Source: Valencia hispanica (taxonomy: Eukaryota > Chordata > Actinopteri > Cyprinodontiformes > Valenciidae). From it: 64,000 nt of DNA. The notes beneath the pieces are model-generated. The model worked only from the letters and a program-made list of their open reading frames with translations, was not told the DNA's origin and did not search any database. The translations under genes were made by a program, and so were the position numbers. This document shows, one piece after another, positions 9,815-23,730 of this stretch. Each line of letters begins with the position of its first letter. Within the stretch, counting starts at the first letter, position 1. The stretch covers positions 42,941,500 through 43,005,499 of the forward strand of contig OY747710.1 of assembly GCA_963556495.2 (NCBI GenBank), written 5' to 3'.

Positions 9815-12145
9815 ATCAGGATATGTTACTGTGAAGTGTCGTCTCTGCAGCCCAGATGTCGAACTCTTGGCAGTGAGTTTTCGTCCATATTATTTACCAA
9901 GAGAGTTCACCAGTGTAATTTTGGCAGTTGTTTACATTCCACCTTCAGCCGTTGCTGACACTGCATGTGATGTCATCAGTTCCGTTGTTCCTAAGCTACA
10001 GACACAGCACCCCAATGCATTTGTGGCAATATCTGGTGATTTTAATCATGCCTCGCTCTCTACTACACTTCCAACATTTCAACAGTTTGTCAGCTGCTCA
10101 ACAAGAGAAAACAAGACGTGGATTTGTTTTATGCAAATGTAAAGGATTCATACATATCCAAACCAAGACCTCCTCTGGGACAATCAGATCACAATCTTGT
10201 TTTTCTCTGTTCAGAATATAAACCACTTGTTCAGAGGCAACCTTTGACAAAACGAACTGTGAGAATATGGTCACAGGAAGCTGAAGAAGCCCTGCAGGGT
10301 TGTTTCGCGACCACAGACTGGATGCACATGGAGAGGACATCAATCCCATGACTGAGTGTGTGACTGACTATTTAAACTTCTGTGTGGACAACATCATCCC
10401 CACCAGAACAGTGAGATGCTTCCCTAATAACAAACCCTGGATCACCAGTGACCTGAAGGAACTGCTAAATAAGAAAAAAAGAGCCTTCAGGGAGGGAGAC
10501 AGGGAATTACTGAGGAGTATACAGAAGCAACTTAAGGTCAAGATCGTACACAGCAAAGAGGCATACAGGAAGAAGCTGGAAAACTAACTACAGAGGAACA
10601 ATATCTGAGATGTCTGGTCAGGAATGAGAAAGATCACAGGTTTTAAGGACAGGAAGGATTGGATAGATGGAAGTCTGGACCGAGCCAATGAACTGAACAT
10701 ATTCTTCCACAGGTTCAGTTCAGGAACAAGCTCAGCATCCCCCTCTCCTGTTCCAAGCCAAACAGACATCCCACCCTCCTCTGATCAACAGCTTTCCTGT
10801 TACACCTCGGATGTTTTATCCTTCACCTCAGCCATGGACTCTTCTGATTCCACAAGTTTAACTTCAACCAAGTCAGGAAATCCTGCTACCCCCTTTGCCT
10901 GCCCCTCCCACTTGTCTGTCTCCAAAAGTCAGGTGAAGAGGCAGCTGGAGAAACTGAACCGGAACAAGGCTGCAGGTCCAGATGGTGTCAGCCCCAGAGT
11001 CCTGAAGGCCTGTGCAGAGCAGCTCTGTGGGATTCTGCAGCACCACTTCAACCTTAGCCTAACTCAGGAGAAGGTTCCAGTGTTGTGGAAGACATCCTGC
11101 CTTGTTCCAGTACCAAAGAGAACTCACCCATCAGTCATCAATGACTATAGACCTGTTGCCCTGACATCCCACATCATGAAGGTCCTGGAGAGACTCCTGT
11201 TGGCACCCCTGAGTAAGCAAACAAGAACGTATCAGGACCCACTGCAGTTTGCTTATCGCTGTTGAGTTGGAGTTGAAGATGCCATCATCTACCTACTTCA
11301 ACCAACCCACTGTCATCTGGACAAAGCAAGCAGCACTATGAGGATCATGTTCTTTGATTTCTCCAGTGCATTTAACACAATTCAGCCTTATTTGCTTTGT
11401 CAGAAACTCCTGAAGACACAGGTGGAGCCCTCAACAATCGCCTGGATCAATGACTACCTGACCAACAGACCACAATTTGTGAGACTGAAGAATTGTGTGT
11501 CAAACCAGGTGGTCAGGAGCACAGGAGCACCACAGGGGACCGTACTCTCACCATTCCTTTTCACTCTGTACACCTCAGACTTCCAGTACAAATCAGAGAC
11601 CTGTCATCTGCAGAAATACTCAGATGACTCTGCAATTGTCGGGTGTATCAGAGATGGACAAGAAGCTGAATACAGAGAGCTGGTGGACCGCTTTGTGACA
11701 TGGTGTGGAAACAATCGTCTTACTTTGAATGTGAACAAAACAAAGGAGATGATTGTAGATTTCAGAAGAAACAGGGATAAGTCAAAAACTGTTTCCATCA
11801 TGGGAGTAGAAGTGGAGGTGGTTGAGGAGTATAAATTCACCTTCACAACAGACTGGACTGGAGGCGCAACAGGTAAACTGTCTACAAGAAGGGACAGAGC
11901 AGACTGTACTTCTTGAGGAAGCTTAGGTCCTTCAAGGTTTGCAGCAAGATGCTGCAGATCTTCTACAAGTCTGTTGTGGAGAGTGTAATCTCTTCAGCCG
12001 TCATCTGTTGGGCTGCTACAGGAAATCCTTCCTGCCCACAGCCATCAACATCTACAACAACTCCTTAAAGAATTAATTATATGAGCTATACCAACACTTA
12101 ATTTCCCTCTGGGATCAATAAAGTATTTTTGAATTCAATTCAATT
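9815..12145 (+). mobile_element. CR1-superfamily LINE, Rex1-type, 5'-truncated
   Basis: A 2.3-kb copy running from within the endonuclease domain to the 3' end. The end reads TTTCCCTCTGGGATCAATAAAGTATTTTTGAATT, a non-poly(A) LINE tail with an AATAAA signal and a short AATTC/AATTCA repeat. The start coordinate is approximate. The coding part is described separately. Near 12018 the sequence jumps from the tyrosine-recombinase-unrelated C-terminal region (SSAVICWAA) directly to the last codons before the UTR (RKSFLPTAINIYNNSL-like), indicating an internal deletion of the C-terminal domain. Confidence 0.85.
9825..12070 (+). pseudogene. Rex1-type LINE ORF2: endonuclease and reverse transcriptase, multiply broken
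   Basis: The apurinic-type endonuclease is represented by YYLPREFTSV, VVYIPPSA, the GDFNH motif (10035-10049) and the catalytic SDHN motif (10184-10195). The frame slips between them near 10112-10118. The linker PHGED-like/MTECVTDYLNFCVDN begins after another slip at about 10320, and a stop ends that frame at 10585. The reverse transcriptase follows with NKAAGPDGVSPRVL (near 10963), CLVPVPK, NDYRPVALTS and DPLQFAYRC, then an in-frame TGA at 11263-11265. It resumes with FFDFSSAFNT (catalytic Asp at 11356), STGAPQGTVLSPFLFTLY and the active-site YSDD at 11617-11628, followed by LTLNVNKTKEMIVDFRR. Family members are ~900-1000 residues; this copy lacks the endonuclease N terminus and much of the C terminus. 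Several frameshifts and stops make it inactive. Confidence 0.88.
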
Positions 12146-12453
12146 TGATCTGGCTCTTTTATTTAAAACGGACATATTATGCCTCTTTTTAAACAAGCTA
12201 TAATAGGGGTATGGTCTGTATAAAACATCTTAATGAAGTTCTTTGCACAAAATCACTCCCACATAAAATTCTTGACAAATTCAGTTACCCAGAATATTGG
12301 TTCAAAAGCCAAATTCAGCTTATATTTCCATTTTGCCATTTAGAAAGGAAGTACTTTGAAGTACTCCAATCTATGCTTAAAGATACCTGAAACTGAAAGA
12401 GAAAAATTGAAAGTGTGGGAGGAGTTTTGTCATTGAAAGAAAGCACTCTAATA

Positions 12454-12617
12454 GAGTGTTTTTCAACCCTGGTCCTTAAGGCACACTGCCCTGCATGTTT
12501 TACATGTTTCCCTGGTTTAACACGCCTCCTTCAAATGATTACAGTCAAGCAAAAGGCAGTTAATCAGCCATCAGTTGAAACCAGGTGTGCTGAAGCATTA
12601 AACATCGAAAACATTGA
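12454..12617 (+). mobile_element. hAT MITE, left part only (same family as 46326-46528)
   Basis: It starts GAGTGTTTTTCAACCCTGGTCC and closely follows the MITE at 46326 through CACTGCCCTGCATGTTTTA and GAAACCAGGTGTGCTGAAG. It breaks off near 12610, before the right inverted terminus. The truncation predates or coincides with the neighbouring insertions. Confidence 0.75.
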
Positions 12618-12625
12618 TCTAATGG

Positions 12626-13142
12626 CAGAGGTGGGGTAGAAATTATACTCAAGTAAAAGTAAAAAAGTATTTGGTGAAAAGGCTACTCAAGTATTGAGTA
12701 CCTGTTTTGAGATTGTAACATACAATTTCATATTTTAAAATTATGTTGTTTTTTTTCAAAGGTAAAATAATAAAACCAATACTTACAGTTGGTAATGTAT
12801 ATGTTAGACCAGGGTAATGTACCCCCACCTGATATCCAAACAGCCTCAGCAGATACAGATACAGTTAAAATGATGAAGCTTGTGTACAAACAAGAGGTCT
12901 CACTTCAACATAAACTGTATGTGTAAGTCTCGTGTATTTTTGGTTTAAACAACCATTCAGTTTCATTCTGTAAAGTTACTCGCTGTGGGGTAGAGTAGCC
13001 AGAAACATGTTTACTTCAAAAGAATATTACTCAAGTAAAAGTAAAAGGTACAGTCTAGTAAAACTACTCCAAAAGTACTTTTTTTTTCAAAAAGTTATTT
13101 AAGTAAATGTAACTGAATAAATGTAACTAGCTACTACCACTG
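12626..13142. mobile_element. hAT-type MITE with tracts of ACTCAAGTAAAAGTA
   Basis: Inverted termini are CAGAGGTGGGGTAG (left) and CTACTACCACTG (right, rc CAGTGGTAGTAG). The left target duplication is TCTAATGG at 12618-12625. Its right-hand partner has been split off by a later insertion and now lies at 15827-15834 (TCTAATGG), a perfect 8-bp match. The 8-bp duplication fits the hAT superfamily. A second copy of this family begins at 52897. The body is non-coding, with repeated ACTCAAGTA words. Confidence 0.8.
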
Positions 13143-13149
13143 TCTAATG

Positions 13150-15825
13150 CAGTGTTTCTCAAACTTTTTTTATCATTCCCCAATTTGGACAAAGAAGCAT
13201 ACACAAGCCCCCCGTGCTTTTATCGCCCCAACAGAATGGTGGCCACGCCTGATTTTTAAAGTGTTTATTTATGGTACTGGTATAAAACCGGCTCAGAAAT
13301 ATATGCTGTCAGAAGTTGCTACATGTAGAACTTCAGCTCACAGTTGGAGAAAATAAAAGTTGTAGTTTTATCAAATTTACAAAGCTTTCAAAAATAAAAA
13401 ATAAAAAATAAAATAAATAAAGAGTAAGATACTCATTCCTGTATTTCCTCCGTGGTTGACCGTGTGACTTCTTTGACTCTGAAACGTTCCCTGATCTTTT
13501 TAGATATTTGTACATTTTGTAGATGGAATCACTGATAATGCGGCTACTTCAGCTTGTTTTGTTCTGCTGCGATATATTCCAACCTCAAACTCCCAGCCCG
13601 ATGTTCCAGGTCCCGGTTCTGTTTACAACGATGATCAAATTGCAAATTTATTTGAGTGTGTTTAATTTTGTGAGAGGGGGGAGCTGGTTGATTTAATTTA
13701 CAGTGCAGTGAAACATTCACAACGACAGAATCTAGGGGGGGAAAACTATTTAAATCCCATTGATGTCACGCCCCTGGGCGGATCCACTGCTGCCACTCTA
13801 GCAGCTATGAATTCAAACCCGTTAACGTTCCGTGGGCCCGCAGGCGGGCCCAGCCCATTTTCTAGTTTAAATCCATCGATTTTCTGACTTCTAACTTCTT
13901 TGAACCTATCCATATTTTATATCATTGGAAAGCTAAGAGTCTTGTGATTCCAATTATGGATGGCGATCAACTGTAGACACAGTGAGCGCTTTTGCCAACA
14001 CAAACGTTCTCCTGACGGAGGTATAAAAAAATGGAACTCACCACTTTGTAGTCCAATAAACGTCACAAAACCGATCCATTTCGAACAAAAATTGTCTTTT
14101 TACATCAATAAGGGTTCTCCAATAAAGTGATTAGTTCAGGACAACACTAAAACCGATTAAAAAAAGTAAAATAAACAGTGAAAATGCACTTCCAAAATGT
14201 CTATGGCCATTTCTGTAGTCTTTACGGCTTTGTTTCCGATTCCTTCGCTTCCACTTCCGCCTACAAAGGTCACTGAGCATGCCCAGAAAAATAAAAATGT
14301 CATCCGGTTTATGCCTCACGATCTCCAACCAGTGGCGCTTGGATGGAAAGTCACGTTATGGTAAGAAACTCGAACCAATCGCGGTCCAGAACTCTGATGA
14401 TTGACGCACTGAATAGCCAATGTAATGCTGTAAACGCAGATATATAACTTGACCGGGCGGACAATTACGCACAGTGCGTACCAGTAACATACTGTTTCAG
14501 CACCGTGTCCAAACACCCTTTATAATCAAAATACAACATTGAAGGAAGCCGTGGGGCTTTATATGGCAAGATGAAGTTATGATTCTGATCATATTTTTAA
14601 TTCAGTGAGGACTACGGCATTTACCCAGGAGATGGCGCATATGGCACACTTTTGACCACCTTTGACCTGTAGTTAGAAAAATGTGTGCAGAATACTCATT
14701 TTTTGGTTTATTGCTGTCAAATTTGGTGTGGATGAAGGTAATACTTTCGGCTTTAGACCCACAGTGTGTTTTAAGTCCCAACCTATTTTTAAAGCATGTA
14801 TTTATATAAAATAAATAATCAGACAAAAAAAATATTTTTCAGTGTATTAAAATTCATATTGCTTGGTAACAATAGCACTCAGAGATATTAACACAGTTCT
14901 AGGATACATTTTAGAGTGTTTGCTTTCCAAAGAGACCCAACCATGTCTGTACTCAAAATGGTTCAAGAACAGCTTAAAGGTAATTTTGGGTATGCGTTTA
15001 AAAAAAAATGTAGGGCGGACATTGCAGGAATGTTAAGGGGGTAAAATTGGACATTAGGACCTTGAAGCTCATGAAAATCGTTGCATTATATTCTCTTTGG
15101 TGAACCTTTAAAGCTGCTAGTTTGCTGAAAATGCTGCAGAGAGTGCACCATGTGGCCGTTAGACAAACTGCAATCAGCAAAATGCGCACTCCTATGACTT
15201 TCAGGCGTGTGCTCATTATTCCGAGCTCTGCAACGGTTAGAAGCCATTTTTGCTCTTTTTGTAATGCTGGATAAAATTCTTTTCTTTTTTGACTTACTAG
15301 CTACACTTATCTAAGCCAGCTTAGACCGCATACATGGGTATGTACGTGCATCATTACGTCGCGCTACGCACTCGCCCAAGCCCACACGCGCACCCTGAAC
15401 CGCCTCAAAATAAATGGAATTGCTGCCTCTACATGCAACCGCGGTAGAATCAAACGACAGCAAACTACAGCACTTGATTCAATTGTATCGTCAGGAGATG
15501 AAAAAACTGACTAAATAATAATAATAATAATATTGCACAATGCAGCTTTAATGTGCTTAAATAACCTGAAGCAAAACAAATACATGTATGTATCTATCAT
15601 ATATGTAAATACTGGGGAGTGAAGAGGTGAAGCATGTGTTTGACTGATCAACAAAACCAATATATATATATATATAATTCTGGCATATGGTGCCACCCCT
15701 GAAAAATTCTTGCCCCTTTCTTGCCACCCCATAAATATTTTTCTTCAGCCGCCACTGATCACGCCCCACCTGCAATACCTTTGCGCCCCACTAGTGGGGC
15801 TCGCCCCATAGTTTGAGAAACACTG
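13150..15825. mobile_element. hAT element, ~2.7 kb, perfect 15-bp inverted termini
   Basis: The left terminus CAGTGTTTCTCAAAC (13150-13164) and right terminus GTTTGAGAAACACTG (15811-15825) are perfect reverse complements. They are flanked by identical 8-bp duplications GTCTAATG (13142-13149 and 15826-15833). CAGTG ends plus 8-bp duplications define hAT. No transposase ORF survives, and only scattered ORFs under 75 codons are present, so it is non-autonomous. The interior seems composite: around 15728-15759 there is a CAGTGGCGGCTGAAG-type end (minus strand) of a further fish hAT family, and the motif CACGCCCC occurs at both 13768 and 15760, hinting at a nested insertion. An ATA run lies at 15516-15532 and a TA run at 15659-15676. 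Confidence 0.92.
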
Positions 15826-15834
15826 GTCTAATGG

Positions 15835-18421
<2,587 letters not shown>

Positions 18422-18429
18422 GTTCCGAC

Positions 18430-19438
18430 CAGTGTTGTAGTCAAGTCTCGGGTTCAAGTCACACTTGAGTCCTTAGTGTTCGAGTCCAATCTCCAGCTCT
18501 TGGATTGGTGTGGATTCTTTAGGCATTTAAGAACTGAGTTCGGTAAAGAAGTGACGTCAGAAAACATGCTCCACAGGCAGCTTAATAACAACCGGTGACC
18601 ACTCAGAGGTAAACAAGAGGAAGATGGAGGCAAATCATCCAGACATGCCCTTGTTGCTCCTTCTTGTTCATGTAGAGACGCTTGTAAAAATCCCACAAGA
18701 ATACCTTAAAAGAAGGCACGGCGCGATTGCAGCAATTTCAGATACACCATATCTCACACGGTGACTGGGACGTCATATGAGGGTCTGCCTTTGTTTTCGC
18801 GCATGCCTACTAGGCCCGGGTTGCGCCAGCGCGGGGGTGTGGGGGAAGGGGTCATAAACGATGCTTTGTTTGGGTGTAGACAAGTATAAGGTCAGGGGGG
18901 ACATACCCTGTATAACCTTAGCCGTGTTAGTTTAGAAGCAACCCAAGTCAAACTCAAGTCAAGTCAAGCCAGGTCCTACAGGCCAAGTTTGTATCACAAA
19001 AAGAATCTTCCTGTCCATGTCAAGTCATTATCACCTGAGAGCAAGTGAAAAATAAGACAGCAGGGTGTGGATTTTAAGACTAGAATAATGGCAGCAACAC
19101 ATGGTTTACTTTGTTTAAAAAAAGGTTGTACTCAATGCCCAAGCTATCACCAAGCTAACACAGTAGCATGTGCAAAATAATTAAATATGGTTGAAATTAA
19201 TGTGAGAACAATACATGATCAACATACAACTTACAAAGGCTCCAGAAATCTGACCTACAGTGATATAACAAGCTAACATTAGCATTGGCTATATGCTAAT
19301 TCCAGCAATAGCAATTTCACATGTTGGAGTCCAAGTCCAAGTGTAATTCATGGGCATGCTGCTCGAGTCACAAGTCCCTTAAACGGGACTCGAGCCAGAA
19401 CTTAAATCAGACTCCAGGACTCGAGTACTCCATCCCTG
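18430..19438. mobile_element. hAT-type non-autonomous element, ~1 kb
   Basis: It begins CAGTGTTGTAGTCAAGTC and ends GACTCGAGTACTCCATCCCTG, whose reverse complement starts CAGGGATGGAGTACTCGAGTC, giving imperfect inverted termini. Flanks are GTTCCGAC (18422-18429) and GTACCGAC (19439-19446), an 8-bp target duplication with one mismatch. Subterminal regions are rich in AAGTC/GACTC words. No transposase ORF is present; ORFs at 18454-18696 and 19321-19506 are repeat-derived. Confidence 0.82.
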
Positions 19439-19554
19439 GTACCGACATGGATACAGAAGTACTATCAAAGGACATAAAAACTAGGGTGCTAATCAAATGC
19501 ATTTGATAAAGTCATCATCAGAAAGCGTGATCAACTTTGTAAAAACTGTTTTTT

Positions 19555-20340
19555 TGTGGCCAGGAGTATGAAGGTGTATGAACACAATGACGGGGAAGAA
19601 AATGTTCAACGACCTTAGAGAAGCAGTTACATCTACGGATTTGTCTGGGAAGGTTTATAAGAACAATCCCAAACTATTTTTAATCCATGTTTCTACAGTG
19701 AGAATTCTTATTTACAAGTAGAAAATAATTAGGAACCCTGCAAATTCACCCCAGAGTCAGACTGTGTGACTTTACACCAACAACGCCATGTCAGACTCTA
19801 CTGGCCCAAGTAAGCATGTTAACTGTTAAAGTTCATGTTAGGACATTTAGAAAAATTCTTCATAGCTTACTTTGAAGGGTTGGCAGGAGAAAGCTACTTC
19901 TCACTAAAAACAATATGGCAGTGCTCATTAGGTTTGGACAGTTGTGTCTGAATGAACCACAGGAATTCCAAAAAAGTTTCATCTGGACAAATTAGACCAA
20001 ATTCGAGGAATCTGTTAAAAACTAAACACAACATATCATCATAAACACCTCCAACTGTTTATCGAGCGTAGTGGTGGAGGGGTTAATGCTCTCAGCTTGT
20101 TTTGCAGTAACAGGACCTCTGCACCTTGCGGTTTCTGGGTCGACCGTGTCCCTCTGTGGTTTTTCCCCATAACTGTTTTAACCAAGAAAGCAAACTCCCT
20201 ATAAATAAGGATTTTCCCCAGTTTGCCAATTGTTGCAGGCAAGGCAATGCTCTGCATACAGAGTTACAACAGGAAGCAGAAACACGGTGGCAAATTCCAT
20301 GGAAAATTATGTAAAGGGATTAAACTGTAAACCATAACTG
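19555..20340 (+). pseudogene. Tc1-like transposase relic
   Basis: Translating across frames recovers a Tc1-family transposase in order. First comes the N-terminal paired-like helix region (DLREAVTSTDLSGKVYKN, near 19612), with STVRILIYK ending the DNA-binding part. Next are a FEGLAGESYFSLK segment (near 19875) and the block around 20028-20130, where AACACAACATATCATCATAAACACC, GTGGTGGAGGGGTTAATG, TTGTTTTGCAGTAACAGGACC and TCGACC follow the family's catalytic-core sequence. Many stops and frameshifts break it. Transposases of this family are ~340 residues; the C-terminal DDE-E end is not preserved. No TA-flanked inverted repeats were recognised. Confidence 0.7.
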
Positions 20341-23168
20341 CTTTTTTTCTCTGAATGATAATTAAGCATGCAGTAAAAAACAGCAAATACGATAATTCAT
20401 GCTCTGAATGAGATAAGGCTTTGTGACAATACTGCATTCATCTCATCTCTCCTCAGACCTAGATATATGATATCTTTTTTGTCTGCACATCCTGTCTTTT
20501 GACATGACTTGTACGAATGCACTCAATCGCTGTCTCCTTCCCTGACTATTGTCTATATGCTATCATTACTGTCATCTCCTCACACTTTCCCCCCACCCCC
20601 CTTCTCCCTCTGCCCGCTCCCCGACCGCCACGTCTCCTCTCAACTCACACTCAGATTTGTGGCTCTTAATATTGTATCTGTCTGCCAGAAGGACAGGAGC
20701 ACGGGAAATGACATGTTTCCGCCTGGGGTGAAAAGACACGCACACGCACGCACGCACGAGCGCGTGCACTCGCTCAGGTGTCGGAGACTGCGTCAAGCTC
20801 ACAATGTAATTATGGGGAAACAGAGCAGTCAGTTACACACCTGAGTGCAGCTCGGATCAGTGCTGGGGTGTTACTTTGAGACTGATGGGGAAAGCTGAGA
20901 GTTAGTCTGTTAAAATCCATTGACAGACAGCTACATTTGCAGACAAGGCAGTGAGGACAGATCAAATGTTTGAGGAGAAGAGGGAAAGGGAAAGGACAAT
21001 GTAGAACATAATGCTGATACGGGAGGCCCACATGTTCAGCTCCAAGTCTTTGGGGTATTTCTTGGAAAAAGTACTGAGGCTGGAATCTAGATCATGACAT
21101 TACACTGAACACTACAAATGCCAGCAGTGCTTTATGCCTACACCTTGTCATGTTCAATCACTGCTCTTTTTCTGCCAACTGCTTCCATTTACCACGTGTT
21201 AAAGATGAACTTAAAGGAGCCTGACTGGTGTTAAATATGAGCCTCCCAACATTTTAACCTACATTTTTCTATTGACCATACATAAAAATGCACGGACGTC
21301 TATAACAGAGCTATTTTGTTGGTTGCAACTGGAAAGGATTTAGTAATAGTTTCTGAAGCTCCTTTCCTGTCATTGTTAGTTCAACATAAATTGACAATTG
21401 GTTTTACAGTGGACCTATTCACAGTTCAGTATTCACAGATTCATCCAAACTGTCAAAATATTGGAAAGAAAATGCAGCCCGGGAAGCTAAATTACCTAGG
21501 TACAATCCTACTTTACAAGCTAATGGGAGATGTTCGCAAAGGTGCTGATGCAGGAGCGGCATTTGTTTTCCTTGGCGCTGATTGGCTGTAACCCTAAGAT
21601 CGAAGAGGAGGAAGACTGCAGATGAAAGATTCTGCAGTAGCAATAAGACAGTTTCCAATGCATATTAATTATCGGAGGTCGCCGCTAGACTTTTTTCTGT
21701 TGTCTGTCATTTTGACCGACGAGGTAAAGAAAAAGAATCCGTTCATAATCTTTTATTATATTTATATTAATTTTTTTATTCATATTCAAGCTGAACAGAG
21801 AACTACATATAAGCAATTAAATTGCACTTAAAATATGAACAGTCCACCCGCTGTGGCCTGAACGTACAGTCTCACAACTTCCTCATGGAGCGCATGGAAC
21901 TGAAATGCACACCCACTTGTGTGTAATCGTATGTTTCAAGCGGGATTGCTGCAGAGCTTACTGTCATGAGGATTTGGGTTTTTGTGGATTTTTTTCACAC
22001 TGGAGACGGGAATTACTACCGCCACTTCAGCCAAAGTTTGGAAATAAGGGGAATATTTCTCCGCTGGAAGTGATCAAGAGTCAGAAAGAAGAACCATATG
22101 TTTCCTGACCGGCAAGTTATTGCTTTAGTGGGAGGAGATCCCGCAGCATACGCGGCGGTTCTGGACTGTTTCTGCACGACACCAGGGTCTTTGGAGCGCG
22201 TCTGTAAACAGCCGCACCGGTCACAGTCGCGCTCCAAAGCCGCCATTACTCTTCAACGTGCTGTCAGCTCCTGGTTAGTGAGATATATTGACTACAGGGT
22301 CTGGGTCTGAGAGGATGCTCGGAAGCCCTCATGGGAATCTTTTTATTTATTTATTGATTTAGATACCTGTATTCTGTGCATAAAGTTGAAAATCTCTGCA
22401 CCAAGACACAGTCTGCACCAAGTGGCTAGGGGTGTGAAATTTAATTTGTTGAAATGGAAGCACAGCCTTCAGATTTTTCCGTCAACTTTCTAAAAGACCG
22501 GTCAAACACGGGAAATACATGGTTAACGTGACCCCTGATATAAATGTGTATTCGATCTTTTAAAATAGGCAGTTATAATCGTTTCTAGATTGGTCTCAAG
22601 TATTCATGTTTGCAGGGGCGACGGTGGTTCCAAAAACCCCACAAATACTTTCCACTGTATCACAATCACATTTTGGTATAAAATACGAGAACAACCCGCA
22701 TTCCTACACACGTCGTCACATCTGTCTTTACAAATCTAAGATTAAATGACCATATTTCTAAATTTAAGGTATTAGAAATTATAAAAGTGTATACATTGCT
22801 GTAGATGTACCATTCTGATGGACATCTTGATACAAGATCTTCATGGTAGTCTCAGTAGTAGTAGTAGGTAGTCTCAGACATGCAAGGAGTCAGCACTTGA
22901 TCAAATTAAGCAGAGCCACCAGATCCACTACCAGTGTCCCTCTAATCTGAAAGATGTATTGCATGGTCCATCATTAAGTCTTGCATCTACAATCGTGCAG
23001 TGAGACAGGAGTAAAGATTTTGTTTTAAGTTGAGTTCACACAGTGTCAAATTTCCAAGTCCTGTACAATACTCTAAGTTGCTCAAACGGTGCTGGGCTTT
23101 ACATTTTAAAAATAAAACGGCAGCAAAAAACAACATTGTAATCTTAACTGGATAACACTATCTTTAGT
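20341..23168. other. Non-coding stretch, no gene confirmed
   Basis: There is pyrimidine-rich DNA at 20560-20640 and an alternating CACG/CGCA run near 20738-20765. A GC-richer segment (about 21550-22330) has overlapping ORFs on both strands (22098-22310 plus; 22016-22246 minus). Neither shows a domain I recognise. A GTA run lies at 22853-22868. Confidence 0.45.
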
Positions 23169-23178
23169 AGTAGCTGAC

Positions 23179-23582
23179 AGGGATGTAAGATTCACCGATA
23201 TAACGCAATATTTTATTTCCCAATATTGTATCGATATTCAAAAGCAAAATATAGATTTTTATTTGATTTTTTTGGGGATTTGAATAGAACCATTAATGAT
23301 GACAGTCATTTTTGTAGTAAAATTAAAAGTATGACTGGTAGTTTGTGCCTGTTTTCACCTTCTTCGTTCCAGTGGATCAACTAGATCTAGTAATAAAACT
23401 GGATGTGTTAAAGTATGAAACAGGTTGGAGTGTTTAGAATGCTGTGACAGTTATTTCTACAGTAAAATGTAGTTTTAAAAATCACAATATCTAGTCTTAC
23501 TCATGGTATCGCAATATACAATACGTCTCCCCTGAATCGCGATATATATTGTATCATCAGATTTTTACCAATACACATCCCT
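23179..23582. mobile_element. MITE, AGGGATGT...ACATCCCT, with long flanking duplication
   Basis: Termini AGGGATGT (left) and ACATCCCT (right) are inverted. Inside, both ends contain degenerate ATATCGCAATAT-like words. The identical flank AGTAGCTGAC occurs at 23169-23178 and 23583-23592. Eight bases would fit hAT and nine to ten would fit a MULE-type transposon; the boundary is ambiguous by one or two bases. No ORF of note. Confidence 0.75.
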
Positions 23583-23635
23583 AGTAGCTGACATGAGTCT
23601 GCTTTGAAATGTAATATTTTTGCGGTATTGTCACA

Positions 23636-23730
23636 TTTGGCTGCGATGAACTGGCGACCTGTCCAGGGTGTACCCTGCCTCTCGCCCCGTGACTGCTGGA
23701 GATAGGCATCAGCCTCCCATGACGACGGAC
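23636..23730 (+). repeat. Ubiquitous teleost interspersed repeat fragment
   Basis: GCGATGAACTGGCGACCTG, TCCAGGGTGTACCCTGCCTC and TCGCCCCGTGACTGCTGG are consecutive words of a very common fish repeat (likely LINE- or SINE-derived). It is noncoding. Confidence 0.6.
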
